Source: Lepidurus packardi
Lineage: Eukaryota; Arthropoda; Branchiopoda; Notostraca; Triopsidae
NCBI GenBank assembly: GCA_023053545.1
Contig: JAKZAN010000001.1
Coordinates: 5,414,565 to 5,478,564 of the forward strand
Direction: 5' to 3'
DNA: 64,000 bases
Under the pieces are notes generated by a model. That model worked only from the letters and a program-made list of their open reading frames with translations. It was not told the DNA's origin and ran no database searches. The position numbers were made by a program, and so were the translations under genes. Within the stretch, counting starts at the first letter, position 1. Each line of letters opens with the position of its first letter. Below are positions 46,951-57,712 of this stretch, piece by piece.

Positions 46951-49900
46951 ACCCAAGATCCTTCGGTGCTGCCGTTAGCCTTGGAAGTAGAAAAAGGTGC
47001 GTGGAACGGCATCGTCGTCCGCATGATTGGTAAGCGATACGGAAACTGTAAAAGAACACCCTAAAACGTAATCGTTTCAGAAGATTATGGCACACGGCTT
47101 CATTACTTTGATTTGCTTGCCCTTAAGTTTTTGAACCCTGATTGTAAAATGAAAAGAAACAAACGAGATAGCCGATGTCAAGCATCTTAACATCTTGCTA
47201 AATCTCAACTCGTGAGATACTTTAATTTACAGAAAGAGAAAGTAATAAAGCAAAAACAAAATAAAGTAAATTTCTTAGGGAAAGTATTCAAAGGGAAGTA
47301 CTTCAAGTAAAAAGGTCACCGTCATCACCTAAATTGGCAATGCGACAGAGAGACTACCCGACAATAGGACTACCGAATACGGCTCCATAATCTTTCAAGG
47401 GACCAATACCATTTCGAGTTAGGTTAGGTTAAGTTAGGTTATGGACCCGTAGTGTTTTTGTTGGGGTCCGAAGTCCTTGTATTGGGTACACCGTAGTCCT
47501 TCTGTCGAGTAGTCCTTGTGTCTACATTCCCCTAAATTAGTGGTGTTTCTATGTAGTATAAATGCGGTAAAACGAACAAAAGATTCTCCGGATTTAGTGA
47601 AAAACGTATGTAACGTATCCCGCTATCAAAAATGACACTAGTGCGTCAGTTTCGAGCAATGAATTTTTTTTTCTCATCTACTTTCATTGATGAGAATCGT
47701 TAAAACTTGTACTTACTTTCATTCCATTAGCTGGAAAAAAAATCAACTTTCATTGATGAGAATCGTTAACCTAACCGAACCTAACCTAATGAATTTCCAA
47801 TCCAACTACCAATTTTCAACTCGAGGGACACCTGTTTGTCATTCTTTTCCGGAGAACGTTTTGCAATAATGGGACACGCATAGTGCAACTCTTATCTCCG
47901 TGTTTTGAAACCGGAGAACCTGTTGAAAACGAAGGAGACACGTAAAGAAACATTCTATAAATGAATGTGGTAAGCATCGCCATGATGATAAGAACCCGAA
48001 GTTCGAATCGAATACCATGTGGAATCTTGTAGAATCTTTCCGAAATGCGAAGAAAACGTTTCCAAATCCGTGACAAAGCATTCCAAGTTTTAAACGAAAG
48101 AAGTATTTTTCGTCGTTTTTTGTTTAAGAAAGAAGTCAAAGTTGTGGAATCATTTACTAGTAATGGGGCAGGAAAGAAAGGAAAGAAGGTAAGGGGAGAC
48201 CACCAACGGAAAGCTTCTAATCTAAACAATATGTTCTCGTGTTGTATTGGGTGTACTTTTTTCTCTCACTCGTTTCCCAAGTTGTTGTTATAGTTCCTTT
48301 ATTGTGTGGGTTGCAGATAATGAAGATAGCATGACCAGCCAACCGACAGCTAGGTTTCCCGTGTCAGCAAGCAGCAGCTGCAGCCTGGCCTACGGAGTGC
48401 GAGAAGAAGAGGAGGACGATTCAGCAGGAAAAGGATCGTCTTTGCGACAATTAGACGCCGAATCGTGTAGTAGTTACGGTTTGCTGCAGCAGCAGGAGCA
48501 AGAAAGCCTGGCAACGGATCAAATCCTCCTAGAAAGCTTAGACACGAGACTCCAGCGCCCGCTTGTCACGGGTCGCTTTCTCACTCTTCATAAACGACGG
48601 AAGAAACGGCCGCCAACACGAGCCCTGCATGCAGATATGGCCTTACTCGATGATTTGTATCACGGACCTACTAGAGTGCGCAATACTTTTACCTCGAACT
48701 TTTTTTCAATGTAAACAATTTTTACTTTCCTTTTATCTGTGACAGGTGCTGCTGGATCAGATTGGAGAGTGGCCTTTTGATGCCTTTGTCCTGGATCGCA
48801 TGACAGGAGGTAGTTAGAGAAAAACTTAGCCTCTCCACTAAAAGAGTTTTTTTTTTTGTTTTGTTTTTTTAACGTTCTTTTCAATTTTCCCAAATTTTGT
48901 GTAGGACGTTCCTTGCCTGTTTTGTGCTTCCACTTGTTCCATCGCCATGGACTCATGCAGCATTTCCGATTAGATCCTGTCAAAGTGTGGAAATTTTTCA
49001 GTAAGTTTTGTCTTTTTTGCGCAGAAATATTTGAAATGTCGGGAATCGCGAATATTTTGTATGGTTATAAAAGCGGGTATCATTTGTCTGTGCTGAGGTT
49101 TTTTACACAATTTTTCTTGCAAACAGTGGAATGGAGAATGATTGGGGCTTTATTCATGCTTTTTATGGGAAAAGACCTGTAGAAATAGAAAGAGGGAAAA
49201 TATGACTTACTGGTTTCTCTTTGTCGATTTTAGCATTGGTGGAAGAAGGTTACCACGGCAACAATCCTTATCATAACGCAATCCACGCCACGGATGTAAC
49301 ACAGGCCATGCATTGCTTCCTGCTAGAAGATAAAGTATATACAGATCTAGACTTAAAAAACGAAAAAAGAACATTTTAATTTTTTTTGTTCCTTTGCCTT
49401 CCACGTGACTAGATTCGTCGTTATCTAAGTCCCTTGGAGACCATGGCATCTTTGATTGCTGCTGTAGCTCACGATTTGGATCACCCAGGTGTGAATCAGC
49501 CTTTCCTTGTCGCCACGTCCAATCATCTCGCGGCTTTGTACAAAGTAAGATTTTTTTTCTATATATTTAGTTTTTATGTGTATGCCGTTTGTATATTTTT
49601 TGGGGAGGGGATTTATTAGATGCTTTGCCGGTTAGGAAGATAAGCAACAAAAAAGAAATGATATAATAGTTTGTGATTTGGGTGGGCTTTCTTTTCCGAC
49701 AGAATGCGTCCGTCCTGGAGAATCATCATTGGCGATCAGCCATTGGTTGCCTGCGGCAAAGCGGTTTAGGAGCATGTTTCGAAGCTTCAGATCTTGCGGT
49801 ACTGGAAGAACAAATCCAGTCGCTTATATTGGCTACCGACATTGCCCGACAACAAGAATTCTTATCAGCACTCAAGGTAAAGATACTATCCTACGTGGAA

Positions 49901-52900
49901 GCTGTCTTACGTGGGGAAGCTTGGTGAATATTTTAGTTACTGATGCTACTGGCGAAAGTCATCTTGGCAATGCGAGGAGTTTAAAGCGTTTTTATATAGA
50001 GGTTTAATCATGATGTGCTTTTAGCAGACTCATTTGGATTGCGGGAGTTTGGAGTTATCTCATAGCCGACACCGCCATTTCATGCTCCAGATAGCGCTCA
50101 AGTGTGCAGATATCTGTAATCCTTGCCGACCTTGGGAAGTAAGCCAAGCTTGGAGCTTGCAAGTCTCTGAAGAGTTTTATCGACAAGGTGATTTGGAACG
50201 CCACTTGGGATTGCCCATCACCACCATGTGCGATCGTCAGCAGTCAAGCGTGTCCAAAATCCAGTCAGGTGGTACATTATTTCACACTTGCCCATAAAAA
50301 TGTTAGATATTAAGTATTACAGACTCTGTCAGGCCAAGTCAAACTTGGAAAATCTATGAGACTATGAGACTAAAGAAAAATTAGGAAAAACTTGGAATAT
50401 CTTCAAGTTTTTCAAACAATAATTTTGGGAAATTTTGACATGTACATTTTTTTTTTTTTTTTTTTTTTCGCTGGAAATTTAGAAGTTATTCATGCGAGTT
50501 CGTGTTTGCATTATGGCATACCATGGTGTATAAACTTTGGGATATGTGTAGAAAGTTTTATGATTTAGAGAAATGGTAGTCCTGGGGCTCAGAAGAATTG
50601 CAAAGAGTTAACATATTCAAGCGCAGCAATTATTGCTGTCAAAGTGTAGCGAGTTGGAATATTCGTTTCCGAATCATTTATTCTCAGTTAAAAGATTTAT
50701 AATTGTTACATTTCTGAATCAGGCTTTTTGTGCATGGAATTTAGATGTTCGTTTTGTTTTTTCATGCTTATCTCAATTGTTTACTTTTTGAAGCATACAA
50801 TATTGTAAATTTGGTGATTTTTGCATCCTGGGCTAAATTTTCTAATGTTTACGTGGAGTTTTGAAATTAGTTTGAACTGATAATTAGATTAGACTTAAAA
50901 TTTCGATACGCGAAAAGTAGATCGTATAATATTTGACGTTCAGTTTGAATAACAAAATGGTTTCTGTTGAAAATGTTTTAGGGTTCTTCCGGTTTATTGC
51001 TTCCCCGCTCTTCGAAGAATGGCATCGCTTCCAAAAAACGACTCTCTCCACCACCATGGTATTTCACTTACGGTCCAATCAAGCCAAATGGGATTCCATT
51101 CTGGAGCAAGAAAGGGCTCAGTCTTCCTTACTGCGCAATCCCGTCGCCCTTACGCCAGCACCTTCTATTGAAACATTGGGAAGTGTGGATTTAGACCCCG
51201 GCTCCAACACTGGATTGCTCCCCCACTTTTCCATCGCGTCCGGCAAGGGTCAACGTAGACATTCGGTCCAGTTTGGTTCAGACCAAGGTCACGTCGTCGC
51301 GCGGACTGTCATCCGTCGTGAAAGCCTTCCCACGGCCAACATTTTGCAGCGATTACCAACCAACGTCATGGTCCGTATACGGAGCGAAATGGGTAAGTTG
51401 ATCTGCCCTAACGAGACTCGTTGTTTACACTACATTTCCACAGGCTGTATTATTTATTTCATAATCCTGACGCTTGCTTCACAGCTGGTGTTTTGCTTTA
51501 AAAGGAAGAGGGAGGGAGTTTTGTTGTAGGATTTTTAGAAGGATTTATTTGAGACAGTTCTTGGCCCCGGAAGGCGAGAATTTAATAAATTTTCTGGTTT
51601 CCGTCGTAGGTTCGGAACAGACGGTTCAGCAAACATGGAACGGTACTTCAGTCTCGCCTTCCCGTACATTGAGCGCGGAAAACATCCTCCCCGAGCTGAG
51701 CATTACACACATGACGCCTCTGATGGGCAAAAAACCGGCGGCGACGTTGCAGACAACATCAGCTACAACTACGGCAGCTCAGGTAGATAAATGGAGCGAA
51801 AAAAATGCGTCGTTAGCTGCTGGCAACCCGTCACTAAGCTCCACTGCCGAAAAGATTACCTTTCACCAGTGCCAAAAGCAGAGCGGAGCTAACCTCTCCG
51901 GGGACTTGGGTCATACCAGCACCGAGGACAAGGAAAATGTTCGGGAATGCGTGTCTGCGCACCCTGTAAGTATCCGGGCCACAAGTTGTGATGCCTGTCA
52001 TAATAAGCACGCCCTTACGCTTATGGAGGCTGTTAATGTTTGTCTTAAACCCGACATTCCTACAGGCTTTAAAAAGTCGTCGTGGCTCGGCGCCCAACGC
52101 CAGCTCCATCCATCTTTTGCTGTCTAAATTATTTCCTCATGGGTCTGAATCAACTCGCTGTCATCGTCGCCATCCGTTTGTACGACAAGGTATGTTTTTA
52201 AAAAAAACTAATTGCTGGATTTCTTCCCTGGCGTAAAAAATTCGGCGAGGTTTAGTACTAAAACTTGATTTTTTTCTGCTTAAAAATGATAAGAATAACT
52301 AGGATGTTTGGAGTAGTGTGCATTAGTTAAGGTTTATTGATTTGTGAACGGTGCAGGTTCTTTACGACTGCCATCTAACCGTGACCATGACGTATCCCCG
52401 AAGTTGACGCGAAGGGGATCACTGCCATATGAGCTGGACCGTAAAAACCAGTTGAATAGTAGCGACAAACGCAGTGCCAAACCGACTACTGTCAATCCTG
52501 CCATCGCTATTGGAGAGTGTTTGTCTAATAAACTTAGTTCACGGCGAGGGTCAGCGCCATCTGACCTGTGGGCAGGGCAAGGACCCGTGCCATGTTGGCT
52601 TGTGCTGCGCGAGAAGAATAAAGGTAAGGACATGCAGTGTATTACCACTACCACGTCGCTCTCATCCACGCCATCGGCGGATTGTGTCGCAAACTCGAGT
52701 TGTTTTCGGCGTGAAAGGCGGCGGCTTTCGCTGCGGAGGCGCCGGTCAGGCGGTCCTGAGCTCTTTTCGTCGGTAGCGAGAAGAACCTCGCTGATTCACC
52801 TGAACGCTCAATTACCGCCATTGCCCCAGTCTTCCTCCCTCACGTGTACGTCCTCAACTTCCGCTGTCTCTTCAAACTCTGCCTCGGGCTCTTCGTCCTC

Positions 52901-53366
52901 GTCAAACGCATCTGTCGCGTCCCCATCCTCGCAATCCAAGCTAAAGCGTAGTAGCTCGCCATCTGGCGTCACTTTACCGAACATGCTAGCAGAATACCGG
53001 GTGTCTGTCAAACGAGTTTCGATCGATTCTAATGACTCGAGCTGCGTAGAGCGAGAAGATTGGGTAGATGGCATCCGGCGACGGGGTTCGGCGACTTCCG
53101 AGTTACTCAACATGACTACAGCCACGGCAGCTATCGGTTTATGGAAGAACGAAGAAGAAGAAGATGATTTCCCGCCCATTGGACCCACCAGCTTTAGGTT
53201 ACCACGTGGCTCCCAAGACTCTTCTACCTCCAGCGTGGACGAGTGGGCGGCTTTATTACCTCCTCAGCTTTTGGCACGACGGCCTGTTCGCCGAGGATCA
53301 CTGCCAGCGGATCCCATCCGTTTTCTAACCTCAAGTAATAACATTATTCATGAACTATTAAGTTAA
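46951..53366 (+). CDS. PDE7-type cAMP phosphodiesterase with long RRxS-rich tail (5' end not found)
   Basis: A high-affinity cAMP 3',5'-cyclic phosphodiesterase of the PDE7 class, expected to act in the cytosol. Exons: 46951-47029 (least certain), 48317-48675, 48746-48809, 48905-49000, 49234-49334, 49413-49544, 49703-49876, 50028-50268, 50982-51392, 51610-51965, 52066-52189, 52357-53366. From Met 48331 the product is 1017 residues; the first listed exon is in phase but would need a further upstream start. Numbering from Met 48331: catalytic domain about 116-430, YHNAIHATD (His182, His186), [12 protein letters not shown] (His222, Asp223), CADICNPC (Asp332) and the purine-binding Gln383 in [15 protein letters not shown] and [10 protein letters not shown] are close to vertebrate PDE7. 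Vertebrate PDE7 is under 500 residues; here a tail of about 590 follows, Ser-rich, with acidic patches and about ten RRxS motifs. Introns are mostly 70-233 bp. The donor at 48676 is weak (GTGCGC), but it keeps phase and alignment. Confidence 0.93.
47417..47790. repeat. Inverted telomere-like repeats flanking a 320-bp interval in a PDE7 intron
   Basis: The left copy (47417-47444) reads GTTAGGTTAGGTTAAGTTAG and onward. The right copy (47764-47790) is a close reverse complement built of CCTAAC units, matching at roughly 24 of 27 positions. Inside, a 24-base direct repeat starting ACTTTCATTGATGAG occurs at 47680-47703 and 47746-47769. It may be a small inverted-repeat transposon with TTAGG-like ends. 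Confidence 0.75.
50447..50468 (+). repeat. T22 tract in a PDE7 intron
   Basis: An uninterrupted run of 22 T inside the 713-bp intron 50269-50981. It could be the tail of a minus-strand retroposed fragment; no body or target duplication was identified. Confidence 0.85.
51254..53300 (+). other. Array of RRxS motifs in the PDE7 tail
   Basis: Arg-Arg-x-Ser occurs at 51254 (RRHS), 51314 (RRES), 52078 (RRGS), 52410 (RRGS), 52542 (RRGS), 52719 (RRLS), 52737 (RRRS), 52779 (RRTS), 53079 (RRGS) and 53289 (RRGS). A related KRVS lies at about 53010. Several read RRGSLP, RRGSAP or RRESLP, which also fit the RxxSxP pattern of 14-3-3 binding sites. The motifs span four exons, so they are not one recent tandem expansion. 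Confidence 0.9.
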
Positions 53367-53420
53367 GCCAACGCCTCTCCCTTACCCAGTCCACTTCTGA
53401 TATAAATGCTTCGTCATGAA

Positions 53421-53426
53421 ATTAAA
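53421..53426 (+). terminator. Likely poly(A) signal of the PDE7-type gene
   Basis: ATTAAA, the commonest variant hexamer, lies 55 bases past the stop codon. A weaker TATAAA lies at 53401-53406. Confidence 0.45.
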
Positions 53427-54408
53427 TGCACTGGATCGTAGATGGCGTAGGCTTAGTTTAAAGCCCTTCTTTTATTAACGTTATGGAAACTGTTTTGTAG
53501 AAGTGCTGATCTAGTTTTATTTTGTTTTTATTAGGGGAAAATAGTCCTGTGTGGGAATTATGTCGCAGATAACGCTGCGCGAAAGCGCAAATCCTGCCAA
53601 TACTCTATCGTTTTTGCACTTTGTGGGGAAACTGTTCTTTATTCCTTCAAGGGGTGGTGCCATCTAGAACCACTTCAGCACACTCTTTGTCGCAGCAGCG
53701 ATTTCATTTTGCCCTTTTGTAGATCTTCTCTTGTTTTTAGTTGTTTATGTATGCAAAACTTTACCCGTGCCCTACAATTTCTGCTCAACCCTTTTGTTAC
53801 TTCTCTCTGCCCCTGACTCGAGCGTCCACGTCTGTTTCAATGTTTTGGGAGGCTTACTTGTGTGCATACGTAAAGAACATTATGAGCCAATCTCAAATCT
53901 TGTGCTGCAAAGTAAAAACTTTCATTATCTGGGCCACCCAACAGTATTTGGCAAATTTTTTCTATTATTATTTATTATTTTGTATGGGGTTCGTAGAGAA
54001 TCGTAAGTTTGGATACAGGGATTGAACTATCCGCCGAAGCGGGAATTTTGTGGAAATTCTGACCGCACATTCCCTCGATTTGTTTCGTTTTTCATTACGA
54101 TTTCGGGTTTTACCTCAATGCATTCAGACAAGCTTTAAAAGGTATACAAGATGGGATACACGATGAAAAATTAGTAGTAGTGTTCAAGGTCGACATATTT
54201 TACATAGTAAACTAGTAAACATTTTGGGATATATAGAAATAATGGGGATTTTAATCTGTATTTTTTTTTCTCAAACAGTTCTTAAAAAAGCTGACAATTT
54301 GTATGGTTTCAACACGCACCCAAGTGTTCCAAGACTTATTTGTTATGTGTGTTTTGGAAAAACTGAGCCCATTTGCTTTGTTAAAGAAGAGAGAGACAAT
54401 CTTCTTTC

Positions 54409-54427
54409 GGGGGGGGGGGGGGGGGGG
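54409..54427 (+). repeat. G19 homopolymer
   Basis: An uninterrupted run of 19 G downstream of the PDE7-type gene. Confidence 0.9.
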
Positions 54428-57400
54428 TTAACTATAGCCTATGCGAAGGAAAAATCACGAAATCTGCATTGAGACTAACTTCTTTTCTCTCTCCCTGGGT
54501 TGAATACAAAAGGAAAGAACACAAGCTCTATTTTGTACGTGGTAATAAATGAACCAGCATAGAAAATAATGCTCTACTTTGCATTCCTTTACCTTTCAGA
54601 GTGATCCGAAGGCTGTTTAGCTTAAGAAACCCAACTTTTTTCTTCTACAAAAGAAAGCGTTAGTTGTTCTTTTCAGAGAAAATCAGAAAAGTATAGGGTG
54701 TCTTGTTGCTTGTATGACCATTCGTGGCACGCAGTAAGGTAATGGTCTCTTAAACATAAGCCAGGTTGGAAAATTCGTTCAGTTTTCCCCCCAGAAGGCC
54801 AACTCGTTATATTTTTGAATACATTGTGTTAGCCCTGCAGTTGACAAAAGAAGCCGACTTCCTCCAGCTATATGTAGATACGAAAAACTCGGAGAAAACC
54901 CCAGTAAATTATCTTTGTTTACTGCCAGAAAGAAGGGAGTGGACTCGATTTTTTGTGTTCCCAGAAATTTCAACGCGTTTTTCTTTTAGTTCTTAATGAG
55001 ATGGTAATTGTTGTCCTGCAGGGATGCCTGGGTAAATGAGTTGTGTCAAGCGTGGAGCTTCTGGAAGCTGGAACGGTTGAGGAAAGCGTTGCGGTATGAG
55101 TTATGGTGGGGTCCGCGAAGGAAACATTTCCTATTCTCAACCCTTTCGTTCCGGTTGCCACCTCGCGGAACATGTATTATGCGTCGCACGTCGGGCTTTC
55201 AGGTTCAACAGTCACGCATATGCAGCCTGTATCTTTCTGACAGGGACAAGAGCTTTGAAAAACTGTTTGCAGTGAAAGATTCGTGGGTCTAACACGTCGC
55301 TTGTGTACGTATGATGTATGCAGCAGTGAGCCAAGGCGACAGATGTGCAATGCAAACAAGTAGCCCTCTTAATCCTTATAGTTGTGTACCCCAAAACTAT
55401 AACCCCTTTGGGTTTTAGGTCGCACACGGCTTATAAATGAAAGCACAGCTAACTTGCTACATGACTTGTGTGTATTCATTCAATCCAATTCAATCAAATG
55501 CGTTTTCCTAGATTCTGAATGTAAGTTTCGAAGAGAACATATTTTTGAGCACGCGAGAGTATGCGAGCAGCTGAAGGAGCAGGAGCTTGTGCACAGCTTT
55601 TTGAAGAGTTTGGATCTCCAGTGTTCTTATCCTCTTACGGCCCCATGTATTTGTTAAAAGAAGCATGCCTAATCCTTTTGACCAAGGAGGCACAGTTGGC
55701 ATGTTAAAAGGCTGGCAGCACAATGGAAGAACTCATAGAAGTACTTTTTGGGGAGCCCCAACAGTTGAGGTTCTCTTTCAAAAGTTACCTCGAACACTAT
55801 GGAGTCAATCATAGTATAGCGCGCAATCCCTTGAGCTGCTGCGCCAAAACTTGCAAGTGGTGGCAGCTGTGCAAAGATCGAACCCAACTAGGTACTGTGC
55901 AGCGCACTACGGCATAGTAAAAGTCTGTATGCATAATGAGTGGTGCTCTTTAAAGAATGAAATCCGACCCTAGAATTAAAAGAAGCTGAACACACATGTC
56001 CCTTGGAGGCAAAAAGGCAGTTTCTGGCCCAGACGTAAAAGTCTGCTGGATGCGCCGGGGAACTCAATTTGCAACTGCTGCATGCGCTGACAAATGAATT
56101 ACTAGCTACAGCAAAGGCTATTACCACGTGACCGATGATCGGCGAACGATAATTTAGTGCGCTTTGATCCATTGCAAAATGCTGGCCATCGTTGAGGCTT
56201 AAGGGGCGTTTGGCTGTCTATCAAAGCCGAGATCTCCTCTGGAATTGTGACTGACAGGTGATGTTTTCCTACTAAACCGCGCCTCGTGTAGAGGAACTTG
56301 TACAGCAGTGAGCAATAAACTAGTTCTCGCCTACCTCCGGCCGGAAATTTGAATATCTGCCGTAAGGATTGGAGTTGTCAGGTTTCATAACTTCCCGGGT
56401 GCGGAAAAACAGTTCGGCAGAGAAGTCAAAAGCAACCTCACCCCTCCAGTTATGTATAGAATGATGAGATACAACCCGAGGATATAAGGAATATGGGGTC
56501 TAGGAATTTCGGCGTTTTAATGACAGAAATCCGTATCTTCCCCGTGACTTTTTGTTGTTTTTTTTTCTTAAGTTTCGAGATAACACATGACGTGCATCCT
56601 GGCAGGAGGAGGGTCATATTCTTGGTGGGAAGCACATGTGTCGATGTGTGCGAAATGTCCTGACAGAAGTGTACGACTTTATAAGATAGTAATGCAGTCC
56701 CTCACATGGCGGTAAAAACCCGTTTGGTGAACGGTCATTACCATAATTACTTAGTTTTGGTACCAGGCGTGTGCCCTGCCGGTACAGCGTAATGGGAAAT
56801 GCGCCAACAAAGGATGTGGTCTTTGTGTAGTCTCGTTGTCTAGCTATAGAAATTTATGGAACTTTTTCACCCCAAAAAATATAATTGCCAGGTCTTCTCA
56901 AAATATCATGGGAAGCTGCACTGTTTATGCAAAGACTCATTAACAAGTTTTGCCTAAACTCACATACAAAAAGTCCTATAAAAAGCATGGAAGTACAAAT
57001 TGTCCTCTTCTCGAAGGGCTTTTGGTTTCTGGTAAATTAAGCAACATTCGAGATTCGTTCAGCCAAATTTACCCCTTACCTTGACTTTCCAATTAGTTGC
57101 ATTGTTTCAACTATTGCCATCTGAAGTTCCAAGTGCTTACTAACTTCTGGAATTTGTGTAAAAATTAAAACATGGTTTAACATTTATTGCTAGGAAGTTC
57201 GTCGAACTAGCTGTCTTTCGCTGTACAGCACATTACTTATTTCCATGATAACTTTCCCACAAGTTATGGCTGTTTCTTTGGAGCTGGAATGGAATAATTA
57301 ATTGCCTATATGTCCGCCCTTGTTTGACCAAGCCAAGCAAAAACGTTTAGTTGCACGGCGCCTCGAGATTCCAGAGTTTCCCAAGAACGAGTCGTGGTTT

Positions 57401-57666
57401 TGTAACATTATCTGCTAAATGTGTTGAGCGCCCAACCATGTTATTTCAGTCCATTTCGTTGGTGGATAATTTTGTAGAAACAAAAAGAAATGGAGCGCTG
57501 CTATTTTTTGGATGAAAGGCTAGTGATGAGGTCTTCTTGGACTAACTTGACTCTTAGCGATGATTTCCAGCTTGAATGACGGTAATGAGAGCCATTTTTA
57601 AGCTTTTCTGCTGACATGGGAGAGCCTACCGCTTGATGGATTGCTCTTGCCAAGTGGCAACCCACC

Positions 57667-57712
57667 TTTTTTTTTTTTTTTTCTTTTTTTTTTGGGGGGG
57701 GGGGGGGGGGGG
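57667..57712 (+). repeat. T-tract passing into a G19 tract
   Basis: A T run with one C interruption (57667-57693) is followed directly by 19 G (57694-57712), then CGGGG. It has the same T-then-G design as 41810-41834. Confidence 0.9.

Noticed and set aside
52808..53188. A 126-codon minus-strand open frame rich in acidic residues
   Set aside because: Its composition is the complement of the Ser-rich tail of the phosphodiesterase on the other strand.
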